DNA of 54,340 nt from SIG710 sp045651985 (GCA_045651985.1 JAZRTK010000027.1:1-54340), one strand, 5' to 3'. Numbered from the stretch's first letter, positions 41,701 to 50,162 are shown. Numbers and translations: made by a program. Notes: generated by a model from the sequence alone, not told the origin.

Positions 41701-42653
41701 TCAAAAGCAGTCTCTATGACCTTATCACAGCAAAGCGGTGAGTACCGCCAGGAGGAAAGATGAGTTACCCTTGCAGGGTCAATAAATATCTTCTGAGGAG
41801 GCGTGGGCGGATCGTCCTTTGTCAGGTCGATCAATACCAGCTTGACCTTCATTCTTTCGGGAATAATGTTCTTTATAAACACCGTGGCGGTGCTGCCTAT
41901 TTGCACGTCCATGCCGGGACGGTCATCCCTCAACTCCGCAAGCCCCGCAAGATTGGGAGTCAGCTCGATAAAAATGCCGTAGCTTTCGATGCTCCGCACG
42001 ATTCCCGCAACCGTCTGCCCCACACGGAAAAACTCCACGTTTTCTTCCCACGTGCCAAGCAGCTCCCGACGGCTGACGAAAATGCGCCCGTTGCTCTCGT
42101 CTATGTTCTTTACCACCACGTCTATCATCATGCCGTTTTTGAGACGGTCGGACGGGTGTGCTATGCGCGATACAGAAATGCAGTCCACCGAGAGCAGGGA
42201 AGATATTCCGCATCCGATGTCAACGAACGCACCAAATTGCTCCAGGTGCGTGATCTTTGCGGGAATTATGTCCCCAGGAATAAGGTCGGAAAGAAAATTT
42301 CTCTCACACTCCATCTGCGCCGCGCGCCGTGAAAGTCGGGCGATGACACCGCTTTTTGTCCTTTCTATGCTCATGACCTTAAAGCAGACGGGTTTTCCCA
42401 CCCGTGTAATTACGGCAATGTCTTTTAAGACCTCGCCTTGGCGGCAATATACCGATTCTTCCTTTTCGATTATACCCTTTGTCCCGTAAAGGTCAACGTG
42501 CAGATTCAGCTCCGAATCGCACAGTACCGCGATCCCCTCAAGTATCTTACCGCAAGTCATTGCTCGCTCAAGACCCGTGACCGAGGTTATGTACTCTCTG
42601 TTTTCGGGGGTGTTCAGCCGTGTCCCCTCGGGCGTGTATACGTTTGTACTCAT
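41697..42653 (-). CDS. S1 RNA-binding domain protein (ribosomal protein S1-like)
   Basis: The 318-residue protein has a degenerate first S1-like domain (about 55-115), a clear S1 domain (about 125-190, GDIIPAKITHLEQFGAFVDIG) and another (about 195-275, GQTVAGIVRSIESYGIFIELTPNLAGL). It is shorter than canonical S1. Clostridia often carry such short S1 paralogues, and a role in translation or RNA decay is plausible but not shown by context. Ribosome binding site is GGAGGG. Confidence 0.85.
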   Translation of the reverse strand: MSTNVYTPEGTRLNTPENREYITSVTGLERAMTCGKILEGIAVLCDSELNLHVDLYGTKGIIEKEESVYCRQGEVLKDIAVITRVGKPVCFKVMSIERTKSGVIARLSRRAAQMECERNFLSDLIPGDIIPAKITHLEQFGAFVDIGCGISSLLSVDCISVSRIAHPSDRLKNGMMIDVVVKNIDESNGRIFVSRRELLGTWEENVEFFRVGQTVAGIVRSIESYGIFIELTPNLAGLAELRDDRPGMDVQIGSTATVFIKNIIPERMKVKLVLIDLTKDDPPTPPQKIFIDPARVTHLSSWRYSPLCCDKVIETAFE

Positions 42654-42704
42654 ATTTTTTACCCTCCGTTGGTTTTATGGTAAATTATATGAGCGGGGGC
42701 AAAT

Positions 42705-42733
42705 AAAAATGACCGCCGCAGGCGGTCATTTTT
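42705..42733 (-). terminator. Terminator of the PHP gene
   Basis: A 13-bp perfect stem (42705-42717 with 42721-42733) just after the PHP stop codon (42735-42737). Confidence 0.9.
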
Positions 42734-42734
42734 G

Positions 42735-43538
42735 TCATATGTAAAATCTATCGCTTTCCTTGAGGTCGAGAAGCGTTACTATTTGATCAAAACGTCTCAT
42801 GGCGTCGTCGAGCCCTTCGGGGTGGTGTGCGTCCGAGCCGAGATAGAACTTGCAGCCGCAGGCCTTGCCTATTTTGTAAGGTCTGAGGGCGCGCTCCAAA
42901 TATTCGGGGGTGTATTTTGCAAAATCGGTGTTAAGCTCAAATCCCGCACCGCGATTTGCCAATTTTGTGAACAGCTCGGTCAGCTCCGCGTCGCTTATGG
43001 CGTCTATTATTTTTACGTGCTCCATGGGGTCGGTCTTTCTGTTAAAAGCCATGAGCGGGCAGGTCAGATGTGCGATTCCGACCTTGCTAAAAGGAAGATC
43101 CATGTCAAGCACGGCGTCAAGGCGCTCAACGTAAAGCTTCGCTCTGTCTTCGATCGATGGTTTGTCGCCATAGCCGGGCATGTGAAGATGCGTTGTGGGA
43201 ATGATAATAAAATCAAACTCGTCCATTGTGTCGGGGGCGATGCCGAGAGTGAGATCGGGGTTGAGCTCGGTCTCGCAGCCGAACATGAATTTAACTCCCT
43301 CGGCTTGGGGCAGGGGAAGAATATTGGAAACGTGCTCAAAATCCTGCGGCGCGTACCATTTGTTTGCCCCGGGAACCTTGGCGCTATCCCAGAAGTGGTC
43401 GGTTACGCAGATCTCGCTAAAACCGTTGTCAAGTGCGTATTTTAATATGCGCTCCGCATTCTGCTCCTTGTCACCCGAGCAGGACGAGAGCCTTGAGTGA
43501 ATGTGATAGTCGTGATCTATTCTGAATTTTTCGGACAT
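42735..43538 (-). CDS. PHP domain phosphoesterase, histidinol-phosphatase-like
   Basis: The 267-residue protein shows the PHP metal-binding motifs: DYHIHSRLSSCS (His12, His14), CVTDHF, FGCETEL, PTTHLHM and GSDAHHPEG. It is related to HisK-type histidinol phosphatases, but other PHP proteins act on unrelated phosphates and no his genes are near. ATG 43538 has AAAGGAG at good spacing; the in-frame ATG 43556 overlaps that site and is rejected. Confidence 0.9.
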   Translation of the reverse strand: MSEKFRIDHDYHIHSRLSSCSGDKEQNAERILKYALDNGFSEICVTDHFWDSAKVPGANKWYAPQDFEHVSNILPLPQAEGVKFMFGCETELNPDLTLGIAPDTMDEFDFIIIPTTHLHMPGYGDKPSIEDRAKLYVERLDAVLDMDLPFSKVGIAHLTCPLMAFNRKTDPMEHVKIIDAISDAELTELFTKLANRGAGFELNTDFAKYTPEYLERALRPYKIGKACGCKFYLGSDAHHPEGLDDAMRRFDQIVTLLDLKESDRFYI

Positions 43539-43574
43539 ATTGAAGACTCCTTTCAAGGTCGCATTTCTTTGCTC

Positions 43575-43603
43575 ATTATACCACGCTTTTTATGGAAATA
43601 CAA
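43575..43603 (-). promoter_or_regulatory. Promoter of the PHP gene
   Basis: On the minus strand TTGTAT (43598-43603) and TATAAT (43575-43580) are 17 bp apart. The A-rich stretch 43604-43748 upstream holds no other feature I can see. Confidence 0.8.
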
Positions 43604-43748
43604 GAAAAAACAGCGATTTAAGAAAAAATATTTTTTAAAAATGTAAAATGGCAAACGAGAAAACAAGAGAAAAACATATAAAAAACGACGAAAAAGAGAG
43701 CTATTAAAAATCTAAATCAAAATAATCAAAATTTCTTTTCAAAAGGGG

Positions 43749-43777
43749 TTGACAAAAGTTTTTCGGCGTGTTATAAT
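43749..43777 (+). promoter_or_regulatory. Promoter of rplM-rpsI
   Basis: TTGACA (43749-43754) and TATAAT (43772-43777) are 17 bp apart. The leader to the start codon is only about 38 nt, too short for an L13-type leader RNA. Confidence 0.93.
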
Positions 43778-43821
43778 ATGCAGGTCAAAATTACTGAATG
43801 TATTTACGGAGGATTTTTAAC

Positions 43822-44250
43822 ATGTCTACATTTATGGCAAAGAAAGAAACCGTAGAGCGCAAGTGGTATGTGATCGACGCGGCAGGTAAGCCCCTTGGTA
43901 AGACAGCAGTTGCTGCTGCTACTATTCTCAGAGGCAAGCATCGCCCCGAGTTCACACCTCACGTTGACTGCGGTGAATACGTTGTGATCATCAACGCTGA
44001 AAAGGCTGTACTTACAGGTAAGAAGCTTGAACAGAAGTACTATCGTCACCATTCCGGCTACATCGGCGGTCTCAAGGAAGTTAACTACAAGACCCTGATG
44101 GCAACAAAGCCCGAGCTCGCAATGGAGCTTGCAGTAAAGGGAATGCTTCCCCACAACACTATCGGCAGAACCTCTGCTACTCGCTTAAAGGTTTATGCCG
44201 GCAGCGAGCATAATCAGCAGGCACAGAAGCCTACTCCTTATGAGTTTTAA
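43822..44250 (+). CDS. rplM: 50S ribosomal protein L13
   Basis: The 142-residue protein has the L13 hallmarks: KWYVIDAAGKPLGKTA (about 13-28), the RGKHRPEFTPHVDCGEYVVIINAEK block and KGMLPHNTIGR. ATG 43822 follows CGGAGG; an ATG at 43798 overlaps the leader. rplM-rpsI is the universal order. Lys/Arg codons are biased to AAG/CGT, as for highly expressed genes here. Confidence 0.98.
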   Translation: MSTFMAKKETVERKWYVIDAAGKPLGKTAVAAATILRGKHRPEFTPHVDCGEYVVIINAEKAVLTGKKLEQKYYRHHSGYIGGLKEVNYKTLMATKPELAMELAVKGMLPHNTIGRTSATRLKVYAGSEHNQQAQKPTPYEF

Positions 44251-44270
44251 TGGAAGGACGGTAATAACTA

Positions 44271-44675
44271 ATGTATACAAGCGCTAAGCCCTATTTTTAC
44301 GGTACAGGCAGAAGAAAGCATTCCGTTGCACGTGTAAGACTTGTTCCCGGAACAGGTAAGGTAACGATCAACGGACGTGATATTGACGATTACTTCGGTC
44401 TGGAGACACTGAAGCTGATCGTTAACCAGCCCTTTGGAATCACAGGCACAGAAGGCAAGTTCGATATCATCGCAAACGTTTGCGGCGGCGGTATTTCCGG
44501 ACAGGCAGGTGCTATCCGCCACGGTGCGGCTCGTGCACTCCTTCAGGCTGATGCTGAGGCATATAGAGCAATCCTTAAGAAGGCAGGACTTCTCACTCGC
44601 GATCCTCGTATGAAGGAAAGAAAGAAGTACGGTCTCAAGGCTGCTCGTCGTGCACCCCAGTTTAGTAAGAGATAA
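44271..44675 (+). CDS. rpsI: 30S ribosomal protein S9
   Basis: The 134-residue protein has the S9 pattern: YGTGRRKHSVARVRLVPGTG near the start, GGGISGQAGAIRHGAARAL in the middle and the C-terminal KKYGLKAARRAPQFSKR, whose basic tail reaches the P site. It follows rplM by 20 bp. Confidence 0.98.
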   Translation: MYTSAKPYFYGTGRRKHSVARVRLVPGTGKVTINGRDIDDYFGLETLKLIVNQPFGITGTEGKFDIIANVCGGGISGQAGAIRHGAARALLQADAEAYRAILKKAGLLTRDPRMKERKKYGLKAARRAPQFSKR

Positions 44676-44690
44676 TTTTCTTATCTATAC

Positions 44691-44718
44691 AAAAGCTCTG
44701 CTTTGTGCAGAGCTTTTT
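44691..44718 (+). terminator. Terminator of rplM-rpsI
   Basis: An 11-bp stem (44691-44701 with 44707-44717) running into T5. Confidence 0.9.
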
Positions 44719-44800
44719 GTTTTGCGGGAGGATAATATCTCCCCTACGGCGGCGTTGTTGTTTTTTGTATGGAAGCCAACCAATTTTTGACCACGGGATA

Positions 44801-44829
44801 TTTACATTCTTGACGTTATGTGTTATAAT
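44801..44829 (+). promoter_or_regulatory. Promoter of the small membrane protein pair
   Basis: TTTACA (44801-44806) and TATAAT (44824-44829) are 17 bp apart. Confidence 0.8.
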
Positions 44830-44859
44830 TTAATGCGTGAACCTACAAAGGAGGACAAA

Positions 44860-45210
44860 ATGAAAAAGACAGCTGATATACTGCTTACACTTGCTGTAAT
44901 TTTACCTTTGATTTTGCTTTTGTGGCCTTTCGCGCAGTGGAATGACGCTATGTCCTTGATACTCCGAATAATTCCGTCAATTTCTGCGCAGATCTTGCTT
45001 TGCAGAGTAGGGAGACGCGGTTGGATAATGGTAATTCCCGCAGTCGTCACGGGCGCACTCGCGCTTTGGGGAACTTACCTTTATTTCACCTCACCCCATT
45101 GGTCAAATGCTACCGTTGGCGGGCTAATTTCAGATTTTGCTTCGCCGTTTTTTTGCTGTTTTACGATTTTAGTCATATACTCCATTTTGAGGAGGGTTTT
45201 AAATGGTTGA
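44860..45210 (+). CDS. Small membrane protein, unknown
   Basis: I do not recognise this 116-residue protein. It is almost all membrane: four helices at about 5-22, 30-47, 55-76 and 92-112, with few charged loops. ATG 44860 follows AAGGAGG at ideal spacing; an in-frame ATG at 44818 overlaps the -10 box and is rejected. It overlaps the next gene by 8 bp, so the two are translationally coupled. Confidence 0.8.
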   Translation: MKKTADILLTLAVILPLILLLWPFAQWNDAMSLILRIIPSISAQILLCRVGRRGWIMVIPAVVTGALALWGTYLYFTSPHWSNATVGGLISDFASPFFCCFTILVIYSILRRVLNG

Positions 45211-45478
45211 AATCATACTTTCTTTTATCGCAGTATTTTCCTTGCAATTTTTTCTTTGTATGAAAACGCGCTCAAAGAAATTGCATTTTTTGCCGATCTG
45301 CTTGTTTTTTGCGTTGGCGTGCGGTCTGGCCGTGCCCGCGCACCTTATCACAGGGTGGGATGCTCTGGCTTATATTGTTTTTGCGGTTTTGGCGTGGTAT
45401 ATTTCCTCCGTGTGCGGTGTTGCGCTGGTGGCATACTATGTCTGGCAGAAATATTTTAAAAATAAAAAGGAGCCCTGA
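45203..45478 (+). CDS. Small membrane protein, unknown, coupled to the previous one
   Basis: The 91-residue protein has three helices (about 3-20, 28-47, 53-80) and a basic tail (WQKYFKNKKEP). GGAGGG lies 7 bp before the ATG, inside the previous gene. The stop codon TGA is in the loop of the terminator, so the ribosome and terminator hairpin overlap. No family is recognised. Confidence 0.78.
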   Translation: MVEIILSFIAVFSLQFFLCMKTRSKKLHFLPICLFFALACGLAVPAHLITGWDALAYIVFAVLAWYISSVCGVALVAYYVWQKYFKNKKEP

Positions 45479-45489
45479 GGCTCCTTTTT
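45464..45489 (+). terminator. Terminator overlapping the stop codon
   Basis: An 11-bp perfect stem (45464-45474 with 45479-45489); the loop CTGA contains the stop codon of the upstream gene. Confidence 0.92.
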
Positions 45490-45588
45490 TGTTAGTCTGC
45501 TACAGTACGACCTTTCCGTCTAACGTAAAATTACAAATTCAGCGTCCTTGCAAAGAATCAAATCCCGAGACCGCCGGATCTTATATCT

Positions 45589-46113
45589 TTATTTTGTTTC
45601 TTCAAATGTCATGTAAACACCGTTGAAAACGATCTTTCCCTCAACGGAGTTTTCATCGGAGACGCCGGTTTTTATTGCGATCAGCTCGCCGTTTTTCTCC
45701 TTGAGCCGGAGGTTGAAATTGCCGGGATCGGATAATTCATATCCCATGTTGTTTTGGTAGTCATGAATTACGATTCTGTCGGCCACGACATCATCTTCTT
45801 CAACCGAAACTGTGGTGCATATGTCGTCAAAGCCATCGCCTGTGATATCGTAAAAGAAAACGTTCCAGACAGGGTAGCCGTAGATGAATGTATTTACGCC
45901 GTTTGTTTCCTTAACACCGACCGAGGTCGCGTCCCATACGAACTTGGTGCCGGGGAAATCCTCAATCTCGCGGGTCAGCTCAATGTTGTAGATCTCGTCA
46001 TCTCCGTAATAGTCTCTCCAGGGGTCCTTTTCCCGGGACAAAAGGGCGGAAACAAGGCAAACGATCGCGATAACGGCAAGGGCTATCGCCGTAATTATAA
46101 GTACTTTTTTCAT
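45589..46113 (-). CDS. Membrane-anchored protein resembling the extracellular C-terminal domain of BlaR1/M56 proteins
   Basis: The 174-residue protein has an uncleaved signal anchor (about 4-24) and one extracellular domain. The segments EDFPGTKFVWDATSVGVKE and GYPVWNVFFYDITGDGFDDICTTVS recall the domain that clostridial M56/BlaR1-like peptidases carry at their C-terminus (from memory). Here it stands alone, without the M56 peptidase or a BlaI repressor. ATG 46113 is favoured by GGAGATTAAA; ATG 46125 lacks a site. Confidence 0.65.
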   Translation of the reverse strand: MKKVLIITAIALAVIAIVCLVSALLSREKDPWRDYYGDDEIYNIELTREIEDFPGTKFVWDATSVGVKETNGVNTFIYGYPVWNVFFYDITGDGFDDICTTVSVEEDDVVADRIVIHDYQNNMGYELSDPGNFNLRLKEKNGELIAIKTGVSDENSVEGKIVFNGVYMTFEETK

Positions 46114-46145
46114 TTTAATCTCCATTGGGGTTGATATTTTAGAAT

Positions 46146-46174
46146 ATTTTACACGATTTTTGAGGTTTTGTCAA
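46146..46174 (-). promoter_or_regulatory. Promoter of the BlaR1-domain-like gene
   Basis: On the minus strand TTGACA (46169-46174) and TAAAAT (46146-46151) are 17 bp apart. Confidence 0.85.
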
Positions 46175-46199
46175 TTACTTTTTGCGCGTCCGGTAGGAT

Positions 46200-46850
46200 T
46201 TATTTATCATTTGGAATGTGTATTTTGGGTAGCGACCATTTGAATCTTGATGCCAAAAGACGAATAACCACGATAGTCATCACTCCCACAAGAGAGGAAA
46301 ACGCTAAGCTGTCAACGTTGTATTTTAACAGATAAAATACAAGAATTCCGGCAATTGAAGCCAGCGCGTAGACGTATTTTCTTAAAACGAACGGTATATT
46401 TTTTGTCAGGATATCGCGCAGCATTCCGCCGCCGATACCCGTAAGAACTCCCGCGACGGTCACCAGCAGCAGATTGGTGTGAAATCCGTAATTGCAGGCA
46501 GTCTCGGCGCCCATAATGGAAAACACGCCCAACCCGACAGCGTCAAAGACGTTGTTTATGTGCTCTATCTTCGTCTTTTGTAAATATATACTGCTTTTGA
46601 CGTAGAGGAGAAAAAATACGATGATAGAGACTGCAAGTGCGAGCAGTATCATAATAATGTTCCCAAAAACCAGAGGCGGCGCTATGCCGAGAACGACGTC
46701 CCGCAATATTCCTCCGCCCACGGCTGTTACACAACCGATAAAGCAAACACCGAAAAGGTCAAGATTTGCTTCAACGGCGACCAGAACGCCCGTTATGGCA
46801 AACGCCACCGTTCCGATGCATTCTAAAATGAAAATTATGTTTTCAGACAT
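46200..46850 (-). CDS. TRIC-type cation channel family protein (YicG/UPF0126)
   Basis: The 216-residue protein has seven predicted helices and two inverted-repeat halves, each with the family motif GGGILRDVVLG (about 45-55) or GGGMLRDIL (about 139-147). Bacterial TRIC homologues form trimeric cation channels; the glycine kinks are conserved here. It lies 18 bp downstream of the rlmD-type gene and may be co-transcribed with it. Confidence 0.92.
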   Translation of the reverse strand: MSENIIFILECIGTVAFAITGVLVAVEANLDLFGVCFIGCVTAVGGGILRDVVLGIAPPLVFGNIIMILLALAVSIIVFFLLYVKSSIYLQKTKIEHINNVFDAVGLGVFSIMGAETACNYGFHTNLLLVTVAGVLTGIGGGMLRDILTKNIPFVLRKYVYALASIAGILVFYLLKYNVDSLAFSSLVGVMTIVVIRLLASRFKWSLPKIHIPNDK

Positions 46851-46868
46851 TCATATGCCTTCCTTCTG

Positions 46869-48260
46869 TTAGGTGTTGCGTATGATATTGACCACGCACT
46901 CACAATGCCCCGTGCGTGGGAACATGTCAACAGGGGTCACGGCCCCGATGCTGTACCCCAGGCGCGAAAGTATCGCGCAGTCGCGGGCAAGGGTGTCGGG
47001 ATCGCAGGAGATATAGAGAATTTTATCTACGCCCAGCCTTGAAATGTATTCAAGAAGCTCGGGGGTACTCCCTTTTCTGGGCGGGTCCAAAATAACCGCG
47101 TCGGGTACTGCGTCACCAAGCTCTGCTTTTGCGCTGTCCAGCATTTTTTCGGCAGAGGATGCGTCGCCGCAGAAGTAAAAGGCGTTTTCAACGCCGTTTG
47201 ATTTTGCGTTGAGCTTGGCACATTCCACAGCTTCGTCAACAATTTCAATTCCAACTATTTTTCCGACTTTATCGGACATGGAAAGGCCGATAGTGCCAAT
47301 TCCGCAGTAGAGGTCATAGACCGTCTCGCCGCCCGCAAACTCTGCTTTTTCCAGCGCGGTGCGGTAAAGGAGCTCGCAGCCGTCGTGGTTCACCTGATAA
47401 AATGAACCTGCCGAGATGCGGAAACGCTTTCCGCACAGAATATCCTCAATGTAAGGCTTCCCGAAAATGCAACGAAAGATGTGACCGAGTATAACGTTGG
47501 TATTCTTTGTGTTTTTGTTGAGCATAATGCTCTTGACGTCGGGGAATTTTTCCGTCACCTGACGGACAAGATCGTCCTCACAGGGCAGAGTGTCGCCGTT
47601 TATTACAAGGCAAAGCATAATTTGATCTGTGTTCTTGCCTTGACGTATGTAAACGTGGCGCAAAACTCCCTTTCCGCTTTTTTCATCATATGCGGAAATT
47701 CCGTTTTTGACTGAAAAATTACACACAAAACGTAAGATCTCACCAAAAATCTCAGGTTGCAGAGAGCAGCTGTCGGCTTTCACGATATTGTGTGTCTTGC
47801 CTGCGTAAAATCCCGCCACTATGCCGTCCTTATCGCTTCCCACGGGGTACTGCGCCTTGTTTCGGTATCCCTTTGTCTGCCCTGTTGACAGAACGTCCTC
47901 CACTTCGACCTCGGGCAGTCCCGCCTTGATAAAGGCGTGCTTTACGTAGCTCTTTTTCAGCTCCAGCTCGTGCTCGTAGGTGACGTGGCGGTAAACGCAA
48001 CCGCCGCATGAAAGAGGTGCCGTACAAAAAGGCTCGGAAAGACGCACGGGAGAGGGGGAAATAAGCTTTTCAAGGCGCGCGACGCACCAGGTCTTGTTGA
48101 CCTTTATTATCTTGGCTTCAATTACGTCGTCTGTAACGGCGCCATTGACAAATACGACTATCCCGCTGTCGGGCAGGTGAGCAACACCCGCGCCCAAATT
48201 GTTTATTTCTTCAATTTTCAGAGTATAGATCTGGTTTTTCTGCGGTCTTTGAGCGCTCAT
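46869..48260 (-). CDS. 23S rRNA (uracil-C5)-methyltransferase, RlmD/RlmCD family
   Basis: The 463-residue protein has a TRAM domain (about 8-65), an iron-sulfur cysteine cluster (Cys in PFCTAPLSCGGCVYRHV, about 77-93), and a SAM-dependent methyltransferase domain with VYDLYCGIGTIGLSM and the catalytic Cys in ISCDPDTLARD (about 421-431). It methylates uracil in 23S rRNA (U1939/U747 class). Its start overlaps the yqfO-type gene by 4 bp. Confidence 0.93.
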   Translation of the reverse strand: MSAQRPQKNQIYTLKIEEINNLGAGVAHLPDSGIVVFVNGAVTDDVIEAKIIKVNKTWCVARLEKLISPSPVRLSEPFCTAPLSCGGCVYRHVTYEHELELKKSYVKHAFIKAGLPEVEVEDVLSTGQTKGYRNKAQYPVGSDKDGIVAGFYAGKTHNIVKADSCSLQPEIFGEILRFVCNFSVKNGISAYDEKSGKGVLRHVYIRQGKNTDQIMLCLVINGDTLPCEDDLVRQVTEKFPDVKSIMLNKNTKNTNVILGHIFRCIFGKPYIEDILCGKRFRISAGSFYQVNHDGCELLYRTALEKAEFAGGETVYDLYCGIGTIGLSMSDKVGKIVGIEIVDEAVECAKLNAKSNGVENAFYFCGDASSAEKMLDSAKAELGDAVPDAVILDPPRKGSTPELLEYISRLGVDKILYISCDPDTLARDCAILSRLGYSIGAVTPVDMFPRTGHCECVVNIIRNT

Positions 48261-49024
48261 AATACCTTTATCTCGTTTGAATTTATAATTTGGGTTTTGA
48301 TCTCGGGGTCAAATTCTCGCACTAATTCTTCAATACGGCGGCAAACAGGGTCCTCGGTAAAGAAATGCCCCGCCTCCATGAGAGTGATGCCTTTTTCGGG
48401 GGCTTCCGCCATGATGTTGTAGCTAAAACGCCCCGAGATAAACGCGTCTGCCCCCGCGGCGATAGCCGCGTTCACGTAATCTTTGCCGTCACCGCCAAGC
48501 ATGGCGAGCTTTTTTATTTCTTTTCCGCAGTCGGCGCATAGAATGAGAGGGCAGTTGAGCTTTTCTTTTATGTCACGACAGAGGTCGTGTGTTGACACGG
48601 GCGTGCCAAATTCGCCCAAAAGCGCAAATTCTTCGCCCGAAGGACCGAATTTCTCCGTGTTCTTAAAGCCGAGACGCTCCGCCAAAATCGTATTCACACC
48701 GCCGCAGACCGCGTCAAATCTCGTGTGAAAGGACATGGCACTCACGCCGTTTTTTACCAGCTTTATAAGTTTACGCGCAGTGTTTGTGTCCTGATTAAGC
48801 TGTGCAACTTTTGAAAATATCAGCGGGTGGTGGGAAATGATAGTATCAAAGCAGTTTTCAATAGCATAGTCCACCGTGCGCTCGGTTATGTCAAGTGCAA
48901 TAAGTACCTTTTCCACCTGCGCTTCTCCGTCGGGACAACACATAAGCCCGTCGTTATCCCAGTCGCAGGAAAGGGAAGCGGGTATTTTCTTGTGTAAAAA
49001 ATCATACAGCTCTCGTACGGTCAT
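48257..49024 (-). CDS. Nif3-like dinuclear metal centre protein (YqfO)
   Basis: The 255-residue protein has the Nif3 motifs WDNDGLMC (about 22-29), TIISHHPLIF (about 60-69), SFHTRFDAVCGGVN (about 97-110) and the C-terminal EAGHFFTEDP, which bind two metals. The short form lacks the extra PII-like domain of B. subtilis YqfO. It is translationally coupled to trmK (ATGA) and rlmD. Function in the cell is not settled (GTP cyclohydrolase-like activity has been proposed). Confidence 0.92.
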   Translation of the reverse strand: MTVRELYDFLHKKIPASLSCDWDNDGLMCCPDGEAQVEKVLIALDITERTVDYAIENCFDTIISHHPLIFSKVAQLNQDTNTARKLIKLVKNGVSAMSFHTRFDAVCGGVNTILAERLGFKNTEKFGPSGEEFALLGEFGTPVSTHDLCRDIKEKLNCPLILCADCGKEIKKLAMLGGDGKDYVNAAIAAGADAFISGRFSYNIMAEAPEKGITLMEAGHFFTEDPVCRRIEELVREFDPEIKTQIINSNEIKVL

Positions 49025-49719
49025 TTCTTGCGTCCTTCCTTTATATTGTTGAGCTGAGAAAGCAAAGCCTTTTCCTTTTGTGCCGTGTCATTCGCCTTTT
49101 CTTTGCCGACAATCTTTATCTCTGTAGCTCTTATGTTCCTGTCAACTATTTTTGCGAAAATAGGGTCGTTTTGGTTGTTTTCAAGGTTGTATTTTCCAAG
49201 CAGGTATTCGATCTCGTCATATTCTCTGACCTCGCCGTCAAATTCGGCGCAAATTGTGCAGTACTGCCGTCCATCGGATTCGGAGAGGGTCTCGCCGACG
49301 ATATAAAAACCGCTTTTAGCCAAATACCCGCGCAAAATTTCTGCCTTCGTCATCGGTTGAAGTATGAGACGGATATTTTTATTTTTAACAAAGGGCGCAT
49401 CGTCGATGATCTTTGCAATAAGCTCTCCGCCCATGCCGAAAATAACGATATCATCGGGTGAAAATCTGCTCGCGTGTAAAAGTCCGTCACAGCAGATGAC
49501 GCTTATTTTATCCGAAAGACCGTATTCGCGCACGTTTTTGTCCGCGCGCTCGGCAGGACCTCGGTTTATATCCGAAGCTAAAGCTCGGGACGAGATACCC
49601 GATGCCACCGAATAAATTGGCAGATAAGCGTGATCTGTACCGATGTCTGCCATGGTCTTTCCTTTTCTTAAATATGTTAAAGCCGTTTCGAGACGGCTGT
49701 CAAGCTTTGGTAAGTTCAT
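49021..49719 (-). CDS. trmK: tRNA (adenine(22)-N1)-methyltransferase TrmK
   Basis: The 232-residue protein has the TrmK SAM-binding site MADIGTDHAYLPIYSV (about 20-35), VICCDGLLH and FGMGGELIAKII (about 94-105), and the QPMTKAEILRGYLA block. It makes m1A22 in tRNA. The trmK-yqfO pair is conserved in Firmicutes. Confidence 0.94.
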   Translation of the reverse strand: MNLPKLDSRLETALTYLRKGKTMADIGTDHAYLPIYSVASGISSRALASDINRGPAERADKNVREYGLSDKISVICCDGLLHASRFSPDDIVIFGMGGELIAKIIDDAPFVKNKNIRLILQPMTKAEILRGYLAKSGFYIVGETLSESDGRQYCTICAEFDGEVREYDEIEYLLGKYNLENNQNDPIFAKIVDRNIRATEIKIVGKEKANDTAQKEKALLSQLNNIKEGRKK

Positions 49720-49738
49720 TACTTTGTCCTTTTAACAA

Positions 49739-49763
49739 ATAACCCGCAGAATTTGCGGGTTAT
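49739..49763 (-). terminator. Terminator of the DUF1858 gene
   Basis: A 10-bp perfect stem (49739-49748 with 49754-49763), located between the DUF1858 stop and trmK. Confidence 0.82.
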
Positions 49764-49778
49764 ATGTTTGATTTCATT

Positions 49779-49985
49779 TTATGAGTTCTTTGCGGCAAGA
49801 AAAGCGTTGATCTTTTCAACCAGCGCGTCCGCATCTGTTCCGTGAACGGCGCAAGCAGCCTCGATAGACTCGCCTCTGGAAGCGGGGCAGCCAAGGCAGT
49901 GCATGCCGATAGCAAGGAAGAACTGCGCGGTCTCTCTGTCGTAATCGAGAATATCGCCGATAATCGTATCCTTTGTTACTGTCAT
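49779..49985 (-). CDS. DUF1858 small redox protein (hybrid-cluster-protein-associated disulfide type)
   Basis: The 68-residue protein has the DUF1858 pattern: TIIGDILDYDRETAQFFLAIGMHCLGCPASRGESIEAA, with Cys30, Cys33 and Cys45. The HCLGCPAS motif is diagnostic. The family is proposed to bind a metal or form a redox disulfide and is often linked to hybrid cluster proteins and nitrosative stress; none is adjacent. Ribosome binding site is GGAGG. Confidence 0.93.
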   Translation of the reverse strand: MTVTKDTIIGDILDYDRETAQFFLAIGMHCLGCPASRGESIEAACAVHGTDADALVEKINAFLAAKNS

Positions 49986-50018
49986 TTCAGTTTACCTCCT
50001 TTAAAATATACCGCTACT

Positions 50019-50047
50019 ATTTTACCACACAAATGACCTTATGTCAA
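50019..50047 (-). promoter_or_regulatory. Promoter of the DUF1858 gene
   Basis: On the minus strand TTGACA (50042-50047) and TAAAAT (50019-50024) are 17 bp apart. Confidence 0.85.
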
Positions 50048-50079
50048 CCAATTTAAATGCCAATTTTTTCAAAAAATAC

Positions 50080-50108
50080 TTGACAAGGAGAAAGATCCGT
50101 GCTACAAT
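50080..50108 (+). promoter_or_regulatory. Promoter of the gntR-ABC operon
   Basis: TTGACA (50080-50085) and TACAAT (50103-50108) are 17 bp apart; an operator starts 4 bp later. Confidence 0.92.
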
Positions 50109-50112
50109 GCAA

Positions 50113-50135
50113 CTGTACTAACACAAATAGTACAG
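50113..50135 (+). promoter_or_regulatory. YtrA-type GntR operator
   Basis: CTGTACTA (50113-50120) and TAGTACAG (50128-50135) are perfect 8-bp arms around a 7-bp spacer, over the transcription start. Size and position fit a GntR dimer site repressing its own operon. Confidence 0.82.
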
Positions 50136-50162
50136 ATAATACGGCGAAAAGGAGGTAAAGCT

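Noticed and set aside
42732..43445. 237-codon plus-strand frame over the PHP gene
   Set aside because: Antisense to a gene with five intact PHP motifs.
43778..43821. L13 autoregulatory leader RNA before rplM
   Set aside because: The leader is only about 40 nt and shows no structured element.
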